DNA from: Roseovarius indicus
Lineage (GTDB): Bacteria; Pseudomonadota; Alphaproteobacteria; Rhodobacterales; Rhodobacteraceae
Assembly: GCF_008728195.1 (NCBI RefSeq)
Contig: NZ_CP031600.1
Coordinates: 61,286 to 125,285 of the forward strand
Direction of reading: 5' to 3'
Length of the DNA stretch: 64,000 nt
Below, piece after piece: positions 52,085 to 60,343 of the stretch; position 1 is the stretch's first letter, and every line of letters starts with the position of its first letter. The notes under the pieces are model-generated. The model had not been told where the DNA came from. It saw only the letters and a program-made list of their open reading frames with translations, and made no database searches. The position numbers and the translations under genes are program-made.

Positions 52085-52150
52085 TCCTGCCCCTGCTCTG
52101 TCCGACTCCTGCCCCTGCTCTGTCCGACTCCTGCCCCTGCTCTGTCCGAC
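52085..52150. repeat. Three perfect tandem copies of a 22-bp unit at the acr3 start
   Basis: Units at 52085-52106, 52107-52128 and 52129-52150 are identical. On the minus strand each ends in GGGGCAGGA, a possible ribosome binding site, and the unit nearest the gene places it just before the ATG. Copy number could change by slippage. Confidence 0.85.
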
Positions 52151-52425
52151 GGCGATTTTCAAGAAGACATCACTAGACAGGCAGTTACGACAACGGCTCG
52201 TTCGTCGCTTGGAGCGTTGTATGGTCTGTCCGGTTTATACCCGCAGACCAGTCACGACCCAGTCGACAATACTTTTATGGTAGTTGGGGACGCGGCGATA
52301 GCCAAATTGTCTCAGCCGATCAGTCGAACTCACTAACCTCCAGCATCTGGAAAACGGTGCTCTTCACCGTTTCAGCCGCGCTGCGGATAGACGCAACATG
52401 GGCGCCGCACAGATCGCTTCGACGA
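52151..52425. other. Intergenic stretch, nothing firm
   Basis: No gene supported. A poor match to the response-regulator box (TAGACA-GGCA-GTTACG at 52174-52189) was seen but points away from acr3. Confidence 0.35.
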
Positions 52426-53424
52426 TCAGTTTGTGGCGCGCCACATTCGAAACCGTCCTTGCCCTGTTAGCTCGCGGACCAGATCCCGCTCCTCCATCCA
52501 GGCGAGGTTGCGCTGGACAGCGGCGCGGCTGGCTCCGGTCAGGGCCTCGGCCATGGGGGCAGAGACCAGGGGCCATTCGGTCAGCACGGCGCGCAAGGCG
52601 CGCGGGGTCTTACCCGAGAGCGGGGTCATCTCGGCTTCCGCCCGCGCTGACCATGTCTCGATATCGTCGAGGTGCCGCATCGCGGTCAGGCAGGCCGTTT
52701 CCATTTTCTCGAGCCAGCGCGCCAAACGTTCAGCCGGGGGGCCGCCGGCGCGCAGCGCCCCCGCCCCACCCATGGCCAGGGGTGCGAATATCGTCCCCTC
52801 GCCCTTATGCGCGGCAATGCGCGACGCCGTGACCGCCGCTTCCATTCCGTCGCTCTGCTGTCCGAGGCCCGCGAGGCTCCAGAGGTAAAAACCGAAACAC
52901 GCGCGGGTGATCGGGTGAAGATCGGAGGCTTGCGCCATCAGGTCCAGCCAACCGGTCGCGCGATCCGTGAAAGGCTCGGCATCGTCGCTCAGGTTTTCTG
53001 GGTCACGGCGGTCGAGGAAGGCGAACAGGTCGGCCTCCGGTCCCGGCCCGCCAATCAGTCGGCGCACTGCCCAACTGATACGGGCGAGCGCCGCGGTGTC
53101 GTCCTGCACGCCGGGCAGGCGCATGGAGATCCAGAGTGCCAGCCGGTCCGGGCCAATCCGGTCGCCCATAAACCAGCTGAGGTCTGCCGCCTCGATCAAC
53201 GCAAGCCTGTGCCGCCAGCCTTCCGGGCCACGCCTCAGTCGGTCGTCTAGCGCCCCGATCCGGCCGGCGACACGGGCAAGGCGGGCAGCATGGCCTGCCT
53301 CGGCGTGTCGCCAATCGTTGAGAACAGCGGTCTCACACACTTCGGCCCGTGGTCCGGGCGGCAGATAATCCGGCTCCTCTTCCATCGGACCGGGCAGGAA
53401 CCACTGTCGCATTTTCTTCACCAT
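52426..53424 (-). CDS. RHE_PE00001/DUF1612-like HTH protein
   Basis: A 332-residue soluble protein. The C-terminal part carries a helix-turn-helix (ALTGASRAAVQRNLAWMEERDLVRELTG) and ends FRMWRATN. The upstream part (FYLWSLAGLGQQSDGMEAAVTASR, GEGTIFAPLAMGG) resembles proteins annotated DUF1612 / RHE_PE00001 in rhizobial and roseobacter plasmids. Its last residues resemble the end of the DUF1403 protein at 57772 (VRELTGRDTFRLYGV). Role unknown; it is divergent from tniA. Confidence 0.6.
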   Translation of the reverse strand: MVKKMRQWFLPGPMEEEPDYLPPGPRAEVCETAVLNDWRHAEAGHAARLARVAGRIGALDDRLRRGPEGWRHRLALIEAADLSWFMGDRIGPDRLALWISMRLPGVQDDTAALARISWAVRRLIGGPGPEADLFAFLDRRDPENLSDDAEPFTDRATGWLDLMAQASDLHPITRACFGFYLWSLAGLGQQSDGMEAAVTASRIAAHKGEGTIFAPLAMGGAGALRAGGPPAERLARWLEKMETACLTAMRHLDDIETWSARAEAEMTPLSGKTPRALRAVLTEWPLVSAPMAEALTGASRAAVQRNLAWMEERDLVRELTGQGRFRMWRATN

Positions 53425-53480
53425 TTCAGCACATGATTATTACGTGATTTCTGGATGATACGGGGTAAGCACACATCATT

Positions 53481-53501
53481 TTTCAGCTTAAGGCTTCAAT
53501 T
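53481..53501 (+). repeat. 21-bp direct repeat, left copy
   Basis: TTTCAGCTTA-AG-GCTTCAATT. The right copy at 59979-59999 differs at two positions and has the same orientation. The pair encloses tniABQ, scpB, DUF1403 and the tyrosine integrase. Confidence 0.6.
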
Positions 53502-53572
53502 TTGGCTACGTATTTCAGCAAGTGGCCGCCCTGTTGGCGCATGACCCAGCCGGTCTCGGAAGTTTCATATCG

Positions 53573-55207
53573 ATGACGTCCGGCGAAGCGCATGCCTCGG
53601 ATGAAGCGTGGGCCAAGGCGACGCGTACCGCGCGCGAGTTGGACCGGATTCTTGACGGAGCGGCGCCGGTGCGTGAGGCCGTGATGCGCGCGGCATCCGA
53701 GCTGCGGCTCTCGACACGCCAAGTCTACAACTATCTGGCGCGGTATCGGGAAGAGCGCAGGGTATCGTCCCTTCTGCCGCGAAGGAGTGGAACAAGACAA
53801 CCAAGGATCAACCCCGCAGTCGAGAACATCATCGCGGTGACCCTGCGGGAGATGTGGTTGCGCCCGGAGCAGCCGGACCTTACACCGATCGTTGAAGAGA
53901 TCCGCACCCGCTGCGCAGAGGAAGGGCACACTCCACCCGCCTATGTCACTGTCGCCCGGCGGATCCCCATTCTGTTCGCCCCGGAAGAAATTGCCCGCCG
54001 CCGCCTGTCGGATGGTAAACACCTGCACCGGCTGAAGCCGCGACCGGGCTACATCCGGGCTAACCACGCGCTCGACGTTGTCCAGATCGATCACACGCCG
54101 GCAGACATCCAATTTGTTGAGGTGATTGATGACCACGGTGTCTTCGTTGGTCGTCCCTATCTGACCATCGCTGCAGATGTGGCCACGAGCGCGATCATCG
54201 GCTTCTGCCTGACCCTCGAGCGGCCGTCACGACTGTCTGTCGCGCTTTGTCTGGCGCACGCGATGTGCTGCAAGATTGACTGGCTGGCAGAACGCGGTAT
54301 CGATCATGCCTGGCCGATGCACGGTCGCCCGAAGCAAATCGTCGTCGATTCCGCCAAGGAGTTCCAGAGCAGCACCTTCAGCAGAGGATGCGCGGACTAT
54401 GGCATCGCCATACGCATGCGGAACAAGGGCACCGTGCATCGGGGCGGAGTCGTGGAACGCCTGCTTGGGAAAGTGAACACCGCGCTACGCGCCTTGCCCG
54501 GCAAGACGGGGCGTTCCATCGCGGATCGGGGCGACTATGCCTCGGAAGCGCGGGCACGGCTCAGCTTCGCGGATCTTGAACGCTGCATCGCGCTCGCGAT
54601 CATCGACCACAACCTGAGCCAGAATGCGCGCAGGCTGACCGTTCCGGCGAAAGAGTGGGAAGATCGGTTCCAGCCGAAGGACCGGCCTATCGATGCGCCT
54701 GTCGATGTGCTGCTGAATTTCCTGCCACGCAAGACGCGGAAAATTTCACCTCAGGGCATCAGTCTCTTCGCCATCGACTATTTCGAGCCCTGGCTTGGCC
54801 CGCTGGTTGCGCGTCGTGACCGGCTGGAGCCGCTCGATCTGTGCTATGATCCTCGCGACATCAGCCATGTCTACGTCAAGGATCCGGATACGCAGGCCTG
54901 GCGGCCGGTCAGGCGACGGGACGGACTGGCCGAGCCGATCACGCTTTGGCAGCACCAGGCGGATCGACAGCAGCGGCGTGAAATCCAGCGGCGCCCTGTG
55001 CAGGAGGCATCAGCCATCCGACGCGAAATCGCAGCCACTGCTGCCGCCGCCAAAACCCCCAAAAGCCGGTTGAAGGAGATGACCCGCGCCCGGCATGCCA
55101 CCGAGGCAAAGAAGCCTTATGCCGACTTCGCCGCGCCTTCCGTCCCGACCCAAGAAAAGCTCGATCCGGATCGCCCTCGGCGGGTCTTCCCTGTCGAGGA
55201 TTGGTAG
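53573..55207 (+). CDS. tniA: TniA-type DDE transposase
   Basis: A 544-residue transposase of the Tn5053/Tn402 and Mu/Tn7 TnsB group. An N-terminal helix-turn-helix (LRLSTRQVYNYLARYREE) is followed by the integrase core: VVQIDHTPADIQ (Asp), QIVVDSAKEF (Asp) and HRGGVVERLLGKVNTAL (Glu), then a Mu-type C-terminal domain. The start may be 53522 or 53573. tniB follows one base after the stop. Confidence 0.9.
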   Translation: MTSGEAHASDEAWAKATRTARELDRILDGAAPVREAVMRAASELRLSTRQVYNYLARYREERRVSSLLPRRSGTRQPRINPAVENIIAVTLREMWLRPEQPDLTPIVEEIRTRCAEEGHTPPAYVTVARRIPILFAPEEIARRRLSDGKHLHRLKPRPGYIRANHALDVVQIDHTPADIQFVEVIDDHGVFVGRPYLTIAADVATSAIIGFCLTLERPSRLSVALCLAHAMCCKIDWLAERGIDHAWPMHGRPKQIVVDSAKEFQSSTFSRGCADYGIAIRMRNKGTVHRGGVVERLLGKVNTALRALPGKTGRSIADRGDYASEARARLSFADLERCIALAIIDHNLSQNARRLTVPAKEWEDRFQPKDRPIDAPVDVLLNFLPRKTRKISPQGISLFAIDYFEPWLGPLVARRDRLEPLDLCYDPRDISHVYVKDPDTQAWRPVRRRDGLAEPITLWQHQADRQQRREIQRRPVQEASAIRREIAATAAAAKTPKSRLKEMTRARHATEAKKPYADFAAPSVPTQEKLDPDRPRRVFPVEDW

Positions 55208-55208
55208 G

Positions 55209-56090
55209 GTGCCGGATCACCTCATGCCCGCCATAATCCCGCTCTTGCAGGCCGATGACGCAGTGCGGATCGCCCATGTTCGCGCGCCGCGCTGGATCAG
55301 CCATCCGGCCGCCGGCGCGGCGCATGACGCGATGCGACTGCTGCTCGAGCGACCGCCATCGCTGCGCCCACGCGGTTTGCTGCTTGCCGGTCCCTACCAC
55401 AACGGCAAGACCATGATCGCCGAACGCTTCGCCATCGAACATCTGCGTACCGCCGACCAGCAAAAGGTGTGGGTGATCCAGACCCGGGAAGGTGCAGGCC
55501 TGTCGCATTTCTATGCCAGCATCCTGTCCGGATTGCGCGCGCCACAAGCCGCGGGCTGGCGCAGCCTGTCCCGCGCCGGCGATCAGGTCGATCATCTTCT
55601 GGAGCGCCTGAAGCCGCGCCTTTTGATCTTCGACGAGTTCCACAGCGCATTGCGCGGGCGGCGCCAGGATGTGAAGGCCATCTTCTCGTTCTTGCGGCGG
55701 ATCGCACGGGTGCATGACATCTCACCAGTCCTTGTCGGCGAAATCGCGATCTACGATGCGGTGCATGACACCGACGAAATGGGCTCACGTTTCGATACGA
55801 TCCCCATTCCACGATGGCCGTATGACGAGGAATTCGCGACGCTTCTCGACAGCCTGGAAGCCAGTCTGCCGCTCGCCGACACCTCCGATCTGTCGCGCGA
55901 ACCCTTGGCGAAGATCATCCATGATCTGTCAGAGGGGCTGATCGGCGAGGTTGTCGAGATCGTCACCCGTGCCGCAGTGGCGGCAATCTCGCGCGGTGAG
56001 GGCCGGATCACGGGCGCAACCCTGTGGGACCTCGGCTATGTGCCTCTCTCGAGGCGCCGTAATTCCGCTTTGCGTCACGATATGACATGA
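55209..56090 (+). CDS. tniB: TniB AAA ATPase
   Basis: A 293-residue target-selection ATPase: Walker A LLAGPYHNGKTMIAE, Walker B LLIFDEFHSAL and sensor-like VLVGEIAIYDAVHD. It starts at a GTG directly after the tniA stop, or at the ATG at 55224. Its end overlaps tniQ by ATGA. TniB regulates TniA activity and target choice. Confidence 0.88.
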   Translation: MPDHLMPAIIPLLQADDAVRIAHVRAPRWISHPAAGAAHDAMRLLLERPPSLRPRGLLLAGPYHNGKTMIAERFAIEHLRTADQQKVWVIQTREGAGLSHFYASILSGLRAPQAAGWRSLSRAGDQVDHLLERLKPRLLIFDEFHSALRGRRQDVKAIFSFLRRIARVHDISPVLVGEIAIYDAVHDTDEMGSRFDTIPIPRWPYDEEFATLLDSLEASLPLADTSDLSREPLAKIIHDLSEGLIGEVVEIVTRAAVAAISRGEGRITGATLWDLGYVPLSRRRNSALRHDMT

Positions 56091-57097
56091 GGTTTGGGCC
56101 GACCGAGATATCCGTCACATCTGCAGAGCGGTATGAAAGTGTGGCGGGAAGCCGTTGGCCAGTGAGCATTATGCCCGCACCAGGTGAACTTCTGTCGAGT
56201 TGGCTGCACCGCCTCGCCTACGCGAACGGCATACCTCCGCACTATTTTGGCACGCTTCTCGGAGCGCCGGGTGAGAACTGGTCGGCGCGGCTTGATCGGG
56301 CGTTGCCCGATCGCATCCTGCAGTTTCTGCGAGAGCATACCGGCATACCCGTGGAAGACATCGCGGCTCTGACCATTGCCCCTGACCCTTTGGCTGTGCT
56401 GCGTTTGCCCCTGCGGGCATCGCCTCAGCAGAGTTGCGCACCCAGGAGGCAGGTTACCTGGCTGCAGTTCTGTCCCGCTTGTCTGACGGAAGACGAAACG
56501 CCCTATTTTCGCCGAGACTGGCGCCTCGCGACACGCGTTTCTTGCTTTCGCCACGGCTGCCGACTTCGGGACAGGTGCCCATCCTGCGGACAAGGATTGG
56601 CTCCGTTCAGCCAGAAGCGTCTTGTGCCGCATCAGATCTGCGCCTGGTGCGGCGCGGCCCTCTGCAAACGCATCCGTCCTGCCACCAATGGGGTTCGGCG
56701 TCTTGAGCGTCTGATCGACGATCTGCTTCGTCTGCAGGCATCAGGGCATCGAATGGCAGAGGGGCGATCACTCCCGGACCTTCTTGGATCAGCCTGCTTT
56801 CAATTTAGTCGACGGCCAATGTCCATCGCGCGCCTCTCTCATCGGGATCGCTATCAGCTGTTTCAGAAATTGGCGGAAGGGCGGTCGACGCCGTTCGAAA
56901 AGAGAAGAAGTTCCGCGATTATCTATTGGAAACGCGTCGTTCAGGCTGCGCCAGCTTGGAGCGGACTGGTCACATCTTTCAGCGATGCCGTCCTGCCTCG
57001 GCCCAAAGCTGGGCCTTGCTCTACCACCGCTGGCCCGCATTTGGCGGATCTCGTTCAGGCGGCCGCGCGGCTCGATCAGCAGCGGCAAGCGCTGTAA
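56087..57097 (+). CDS. tniQ: TniQ family protein
   Basis: A 336-residue protein with the TniQ start (MPAPGELLSSWLHRLAYANGI) and zinc-finger pairs FCPACLTED, CFRHGCRLRDRCPSCG and CAWCGAALC. TniQ is the fourth subunit type of Tn5053- and Tn7-like transposition. It shares an ATGA overlap with tniB. Confidence 0.88.
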   Translation: MRFGPTEISVTSAERYESVAGSRWPVSIMPAPGELLSSWLHRLAYANGIPPHYFGTLLGAPGENWSARLDRALPDRILQFLREHTGIPVEDIAALTIAPDPLAVLRLPLRASPQQSCAPRRQVTWLQFCPACLTEDETPYFRRDWRLATRVSCFRHGCRLRDRCPSCGQGLAPFSQKRLVPHQICAWCGAALCKRIRPATNGVRRLERLIDDLLRLQASGHRMAEGRSLPDLLGSACFQFSRRPMSIARLSHRDRYQLFQKLAEGRSTPFEKRRSSAIIYWKRVVQAAPAWSGLVTSFSDAVLPRPKAGPCSTTAGPHLADLVQAAARLDQQRQAL

Positions 57098-57113
57098 AAA
57101 TTCCCGGTGAGTT

Positions 57114-57769
57114 TCAGGCGCGCGCGGCCAGCCCGGCATCATTCAGCTGTTCAGCATCTGGCAGGTCGCGCAAGCTCTCCAGCCCGAAAGCTGCGAGGAA
57201 CGCGTCTGTGGTCACGAAGGTATAGGGGGCACCACGACGCGGCGCGCGCGGCCCAGTTCCAATCAGACCCTGCGCATGCAGCCTTCCGATCAGGTCCCGG
57301 CTGATCTCTTTGCCAAAGATGTCTTTGAGCCCATCGCGGGTGATCGGCTGGTGGTAGGCGATGGCCGCCAAAATCGCGACGTCGAACTCGTTCAGGTCCA
57401 GCAACTGGTCTCCGACATCCGCTGCGGCGCGGATCGCAGGCGCGTAAACAGGCCGCGTCCGGAACATCCACCCCCTGCGACCATGGCAATCTCGAACGCC
57501 CGCCCTTCCAGATCAGCGGCAAGGTCTTCCAACAGCAGATCAACCGAAGTCCCCTGCCCCACTATGCGCGCCAGATCCTCGCGCGGTACAGGCGAGGCAG
57601 AGGCAAACAGCACCGCCTCGATCCGGCGCATCCATTCCCGCCAGCGCAACTCCGGTGGCAGGTCGAGCAACTCGCGATCAAGCTCAGCTTCTGGTCGATC
57701 CTTCGACTTCCTTTCCGGTCGCATGTCCGAACCGCGAAACCGGTTCCCACTTTCGCTGTCCATGCTCAT
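57114..57769 (-). pseudogene. scpB: ScpB-like gene with -1 frameshift in a G run
   Basis: The first part (LRWREWMRRIEAVLFASASPV... EDLAADLEGRAFEIAMVAGG) and the second (WMFRTRPVYAPAIRAA... LNEFDVAILAAIAYHQPITRDGL... APYTFVTTDAFLAAFGL) together make a normal ScpB-type winged-helix protein of the SMC kleisin complex. They lie in different frames. The break is at a run of five G (minus strand) at 57471-57475; six would restore AGGWMFR. It may be mutation, sequencing error or programmed shift. The DUF1403 gene ends two bases upstream. Confidence 0.75.
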
Positions 57770-57771
57770 GG

Positions 57772-58656
57772 CTACACCCCGTAGAGCCGGAATGTGTCGC
57801 GCCCGGTTAGCTCACGGACCGCGCCGAGATCGACAAGCCGGTCACAGAGCCGCCGCGCCGCGCGGTCCGGCAAAGGCAGGGCACTGGGCGCCACGGCGTC
57901 CTGCGTCAGGAATATTTTCACCGCCGCCCCTGCCCCCTTGGCCCGAAGCTTTGGTGCAACTCCTTTCAAAAGCGAAGCCCGACGCGCGAGATCGACAGCC
58001 AGACGCGCGGCCTCGACCGCGGATGCGGTCACTGCGCGATGACAGGCTAGGCGCAAATCGTCACCCCGCTTGCGCAGGTCTGTGCGTTTCAAACCCGCGG
58101 CCAGCAGCGGCACGACATGATCCCAACCAAGCGCCTGGGCGAGGGCGGCGTCCGCGAGGATCAACGCCGGGACTTCGGCACGGGGTGCCTCCGTCAGGAC
58201 AGCATCCAGCGCCATCGCGGCACGGGTCACCGGCGCTCCCTTCCCCGTATCGAGCCATGTAGCAATCTGGCCCAACTCCAAGATCGGCAAGGCTCGGCCC
58301 AGAGCCTTGATCGACACCGGCCGCTCCACCGCGCGACGCCAGGCAAGGTAAGTTTCCCCCGCGGGACCAGGTAGATCGCCAGGGCGCAGAAGATGAATCG
58401 CGTCGCGCAGCTCTGGGGCTCTTTCCGGACGACCAGAAAACCCGGCACATGCCTCGGCCGCTCGCAGCGCCAGCCGATCCCGCAACAAGGCTTTGGGGAC
58501 CTCTTCGCGTCCCAACACAAGATGCAGGTGGTTCAGCGCCGCGCCTGATAAAAACGCCACATCTTCAAAGGCTTCAGGACGTGCCGAGGTGACCCATGCG
58601 GGCATCCGGGGTAGAGTGTCTGTGTCGATGGAGTGTTCCGGTCGGGCAAATGTCAT
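57772..58656 (-). CDS. DUF1403 family protein
   Basis: A 294-residue soluble protein matching DUF1403 (PRMPAWVTSARPEAFEDVAFLSGAALNHLH... LRAAEACAGFSGRPERAPELRDA). The family lives on alphaproteobacterial plasmids, typically next to ScpB-like and recombinase genes as here. No biochemical function is known. It ends two bases before scpB, so they are one unit. Confidence 0.8.
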   Translation of the reverse strand: MTFARPEHSIDTDTLPRMPAWVTSARPEAFEDVAFLSGAALNHLHLVLGREEVPKALLRDRLALRAAEACAGFSGRPERAPELRDAIHLLRPGDLPGPAGETYLAWRRAVERPVSIKALGRALPILELGQIATWLDTGKGAPVTRAAMALDAVLTEAPRAEVPALILADAALAQALGWDHVVPLLAAGLKRTDLRKRGDDLRLACHRAVTASAVEAARLAVDLARRASLLKGVAPKLRAKGAGAAVKIFLTQDAVAPSALPLPDRAARRLCDRLVDLGAVRELTGRDTFRLYGV

Positions 58657-58770
58657 GACTGAAGCCTAAACCATCGCGGCGCTTTGCTCCAGAAAATAGC
58701 ACAGAAAACGCCTCGCTCTATCTTTTGCCATGATGTCCGATAATCTTGCATTATCGGGCGTAAAAATGAT

Positions 58771-59922
58771 ATGCTCGAAAACATGAGCAGTCCTACGAAT
58801 AACAGCACCAAAATCGAGGATTCCGACGCGTCTGGCGCAGAGATTTCGAGCTCAGCGTCCTATGACTCGTTGAACGGTGACGAACACGACAAGAGAACCT
58901 CTCGGGACCGAGCCTCAATCGCCCTGCCCGCCAATGTGGCCGGCTCCGGCGCACTCGACCGGCTGATCGATACCGCCCGTGGCTACGCCGAGGCCTCGAC
59001 AGCCGGGAACACGAACAAGGCCTATGCGGCCGACTGGAAACACTTCAGCCGCTGGTGCCGGTTGAAAGGCACGGAACCTCTGCCCCCCGCGCCCGAGATG
59101 ATTGGACTTTATGTGGCTGATCTGGCTGCACCAACCGGGAAGGCCCCTACCCTTTCGGTCTCCACGATCGAGCGCCGTCTCTCGGGGCTTGCCTGGAACT
59201 ACAGACAGCGCGGGTTCACTCTTGATCGCAAGGACCGGCATATCGCCACCGTTCTGGCCGGGATCAAACGCAAGCATGCGCGCCCGCCGGTCCAGAAGGA
59301 AGCGATCCTGCCTGAGGACATCCAGGCCATGGTGGCCACCCTTTCCTACGATCTCCGCGGGCTCCGAGACCGGGCGATCTTGCTTTTGGGCTATGCAGGT
59401 GGCCTGCGCCGGTCGGAGGTGGTCTGCCTCGATGTGCATAAGGACGATACACCGGACTCCGGCGGCTGGGTCGAAGTCTTCGACGGCGGCGCCCTGCTCA
59501 CCCTCAATGCCAAGACCGGATGGCGCGAGGTTGAGGTCGGGCGTGGCTCAAGCGGCCAGACCTGTCCCGTCCACGCGCTTGAGCAATGGCTACACTTTGC
59601 GAAGATCGACTTTGGGCCGGTCTTCGTGCGCACCTCGCGGGACGGCAAGCGTGCCCTCGAGTCCCGCCTTTCCGACAAGCACATAGCGCGACTGATCAAG
59701 GCAACCGTTATGAAGAGTGGCATCAGATCCGATTTGCCGGAAGCCAAACGGTTGGCAATGTTCTCGGGGCATTCCTTGCGTGCCGGGCTCGCCTCGTCGG
59801 CAGAGGTTGATGAGCGCTATGTTCAAAAGCAACTCGGACATGCGTCGGCCGAGATGACCCGGCGCTATCAGCGCAGGCGCGACAGGTTCCGGGTGAACCT
59901 GACCAAAGCCGCAGGGCTGTGA
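58771..59922 (+). CDS. Tyrosine-type site-specific recombinase
   Basis: A 383-residue integrase. N-terminal SAM-like domain (STAGNTNKAYAADWKHFSRWC), then the catalytic domain with Arg in GGLRRSEVV, the HSLRAG box and the Tyr in MTRRYQRRRDRF. It could resolve dimers or excise the segment between the 21-bp direct repeats, one of which lies 56 bases downstream of its stop. Confidence 0.88.
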   Translation: MLENMSSPTNNSTKIEDSDASGAEISSSASYDSLNGDEHDKRTSRDRASIALPANVAGSGALDRLIDTARGYAEASTAGNTNKAYAADWKHFSRWCRLKGTEPLPPAPEMIGLYVADLAAPTGKAPTLSVSTIERRLSGLAWNYRQRGFTLDRKDRHIATVLAGIKRKHARPPVQKEAILPEDIQAMVATLSYDLRGLRDRAILLLGYAGGLRRSEVVCLDVHKDDTPDSGGWVEVFDGGALLTLNAKTGWREVEVGRGSSGQTCPVHALEQWLHFAKIDFGPVFVRTSRDGKRALESRLSDKHIARLIKATVMKSGIRSDLPEAKRLAMFSGHSLRAGLASSAEVDERYVQKQLGHASAEMTRRYQRRRDRFRVNLTKAAGL

Positions 59923-59978
59923 AGCTCAGGATTCTTGACCCATTGGTGAAGCGCTAAGGTGAAATTCCAGCGCTTCAG

Positions 59979-59999
59979 TTTCAGCTTACTGCTTCAATT
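59979..59999 (+). repeat. 21-bp direct repeat, right copy
   Basis: TTTCAGCTTA-CT-GCTTCAATT, 19 of 21 positions equal to the copy at 53481-53501. It lies just after the tyrosine recombinase gene, the usual place for an attachment site. Confidence 0.6.
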
Positions 60000-60116
60000 G
60001 AAATCGGGAACTAAACGCGACAACCACAGATCGTCTTCCGAAACATCTTCATCCCCATCGGTAGTTATGAGGCGATCGTCGTAATCGTTATTAAAAATGG
60101 GTGCTTGTGGCTTCAT
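59994..60116 (-). CDS. Possible 40-residue acidic protein
   Basis: The frame begins MKPQAPIFNNDYDDRLITTD and ends SRLVPDFN; it is strongly acidic (DGDEDVSEDDLW). No clear ribosome binding site is visible, but its ATG lies against a 26-bp palindrome that could be its operator. It could be a small regulatory protein or chance. Confidence 0.3.
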   Translation of the reverse strand: MKPQAPIFNNDYDDRLITTDGDEDVSEDDLWLSRLVPDFN

Positions 60117-60117
60117 G

Positions 60118-60143
60118 TGTGCAAAATACTAGTATTATGCACA
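60118..60143. promoter_or_regulatory. 26-bp near-perfect palindrome
   Basis: TGTGCA-A-AATACTAGTATT-A-TGCACA: all but one pair of positions is self-complementary. No T-run follows, and the centre is AT-rich, so it looks like a dimeric protein's binding site rather than a terminator. It lies between the small acidic frame and the serine recombinase. Confidence 0.6.
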
Positions 60144-60343
60144 TTACCCAAGCAATTTTTTGGCCTTCGCCCATGCTCTCTATGTAGTACGCGCGCGCGG
60201 CTGTCGGCGGTACCTCTCAGATTGCACTCAGCGTAAGAAAACCAAGGGGATTGTGCACCAGAACGACGAGAGAGCACTTGCTTGCGTTCGTTTACAAATG
60301 GTCGTTTAGTAGCGGTATCCTAAACTGCAAACGGCCCGTTTTT

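Noticed and set aside
52085..52150. Possible CRISPR array
   Set aside because: The three 22-bp units are head to tail with no spacers, so this is a tandem repeat.
52174..52189. A tenth response-regulator box (TAGACA-GGCA-GTTACG)
   Set aside because: Only one hexamer matches well and the orientation is wrong for acr3; kept out of the regulon.
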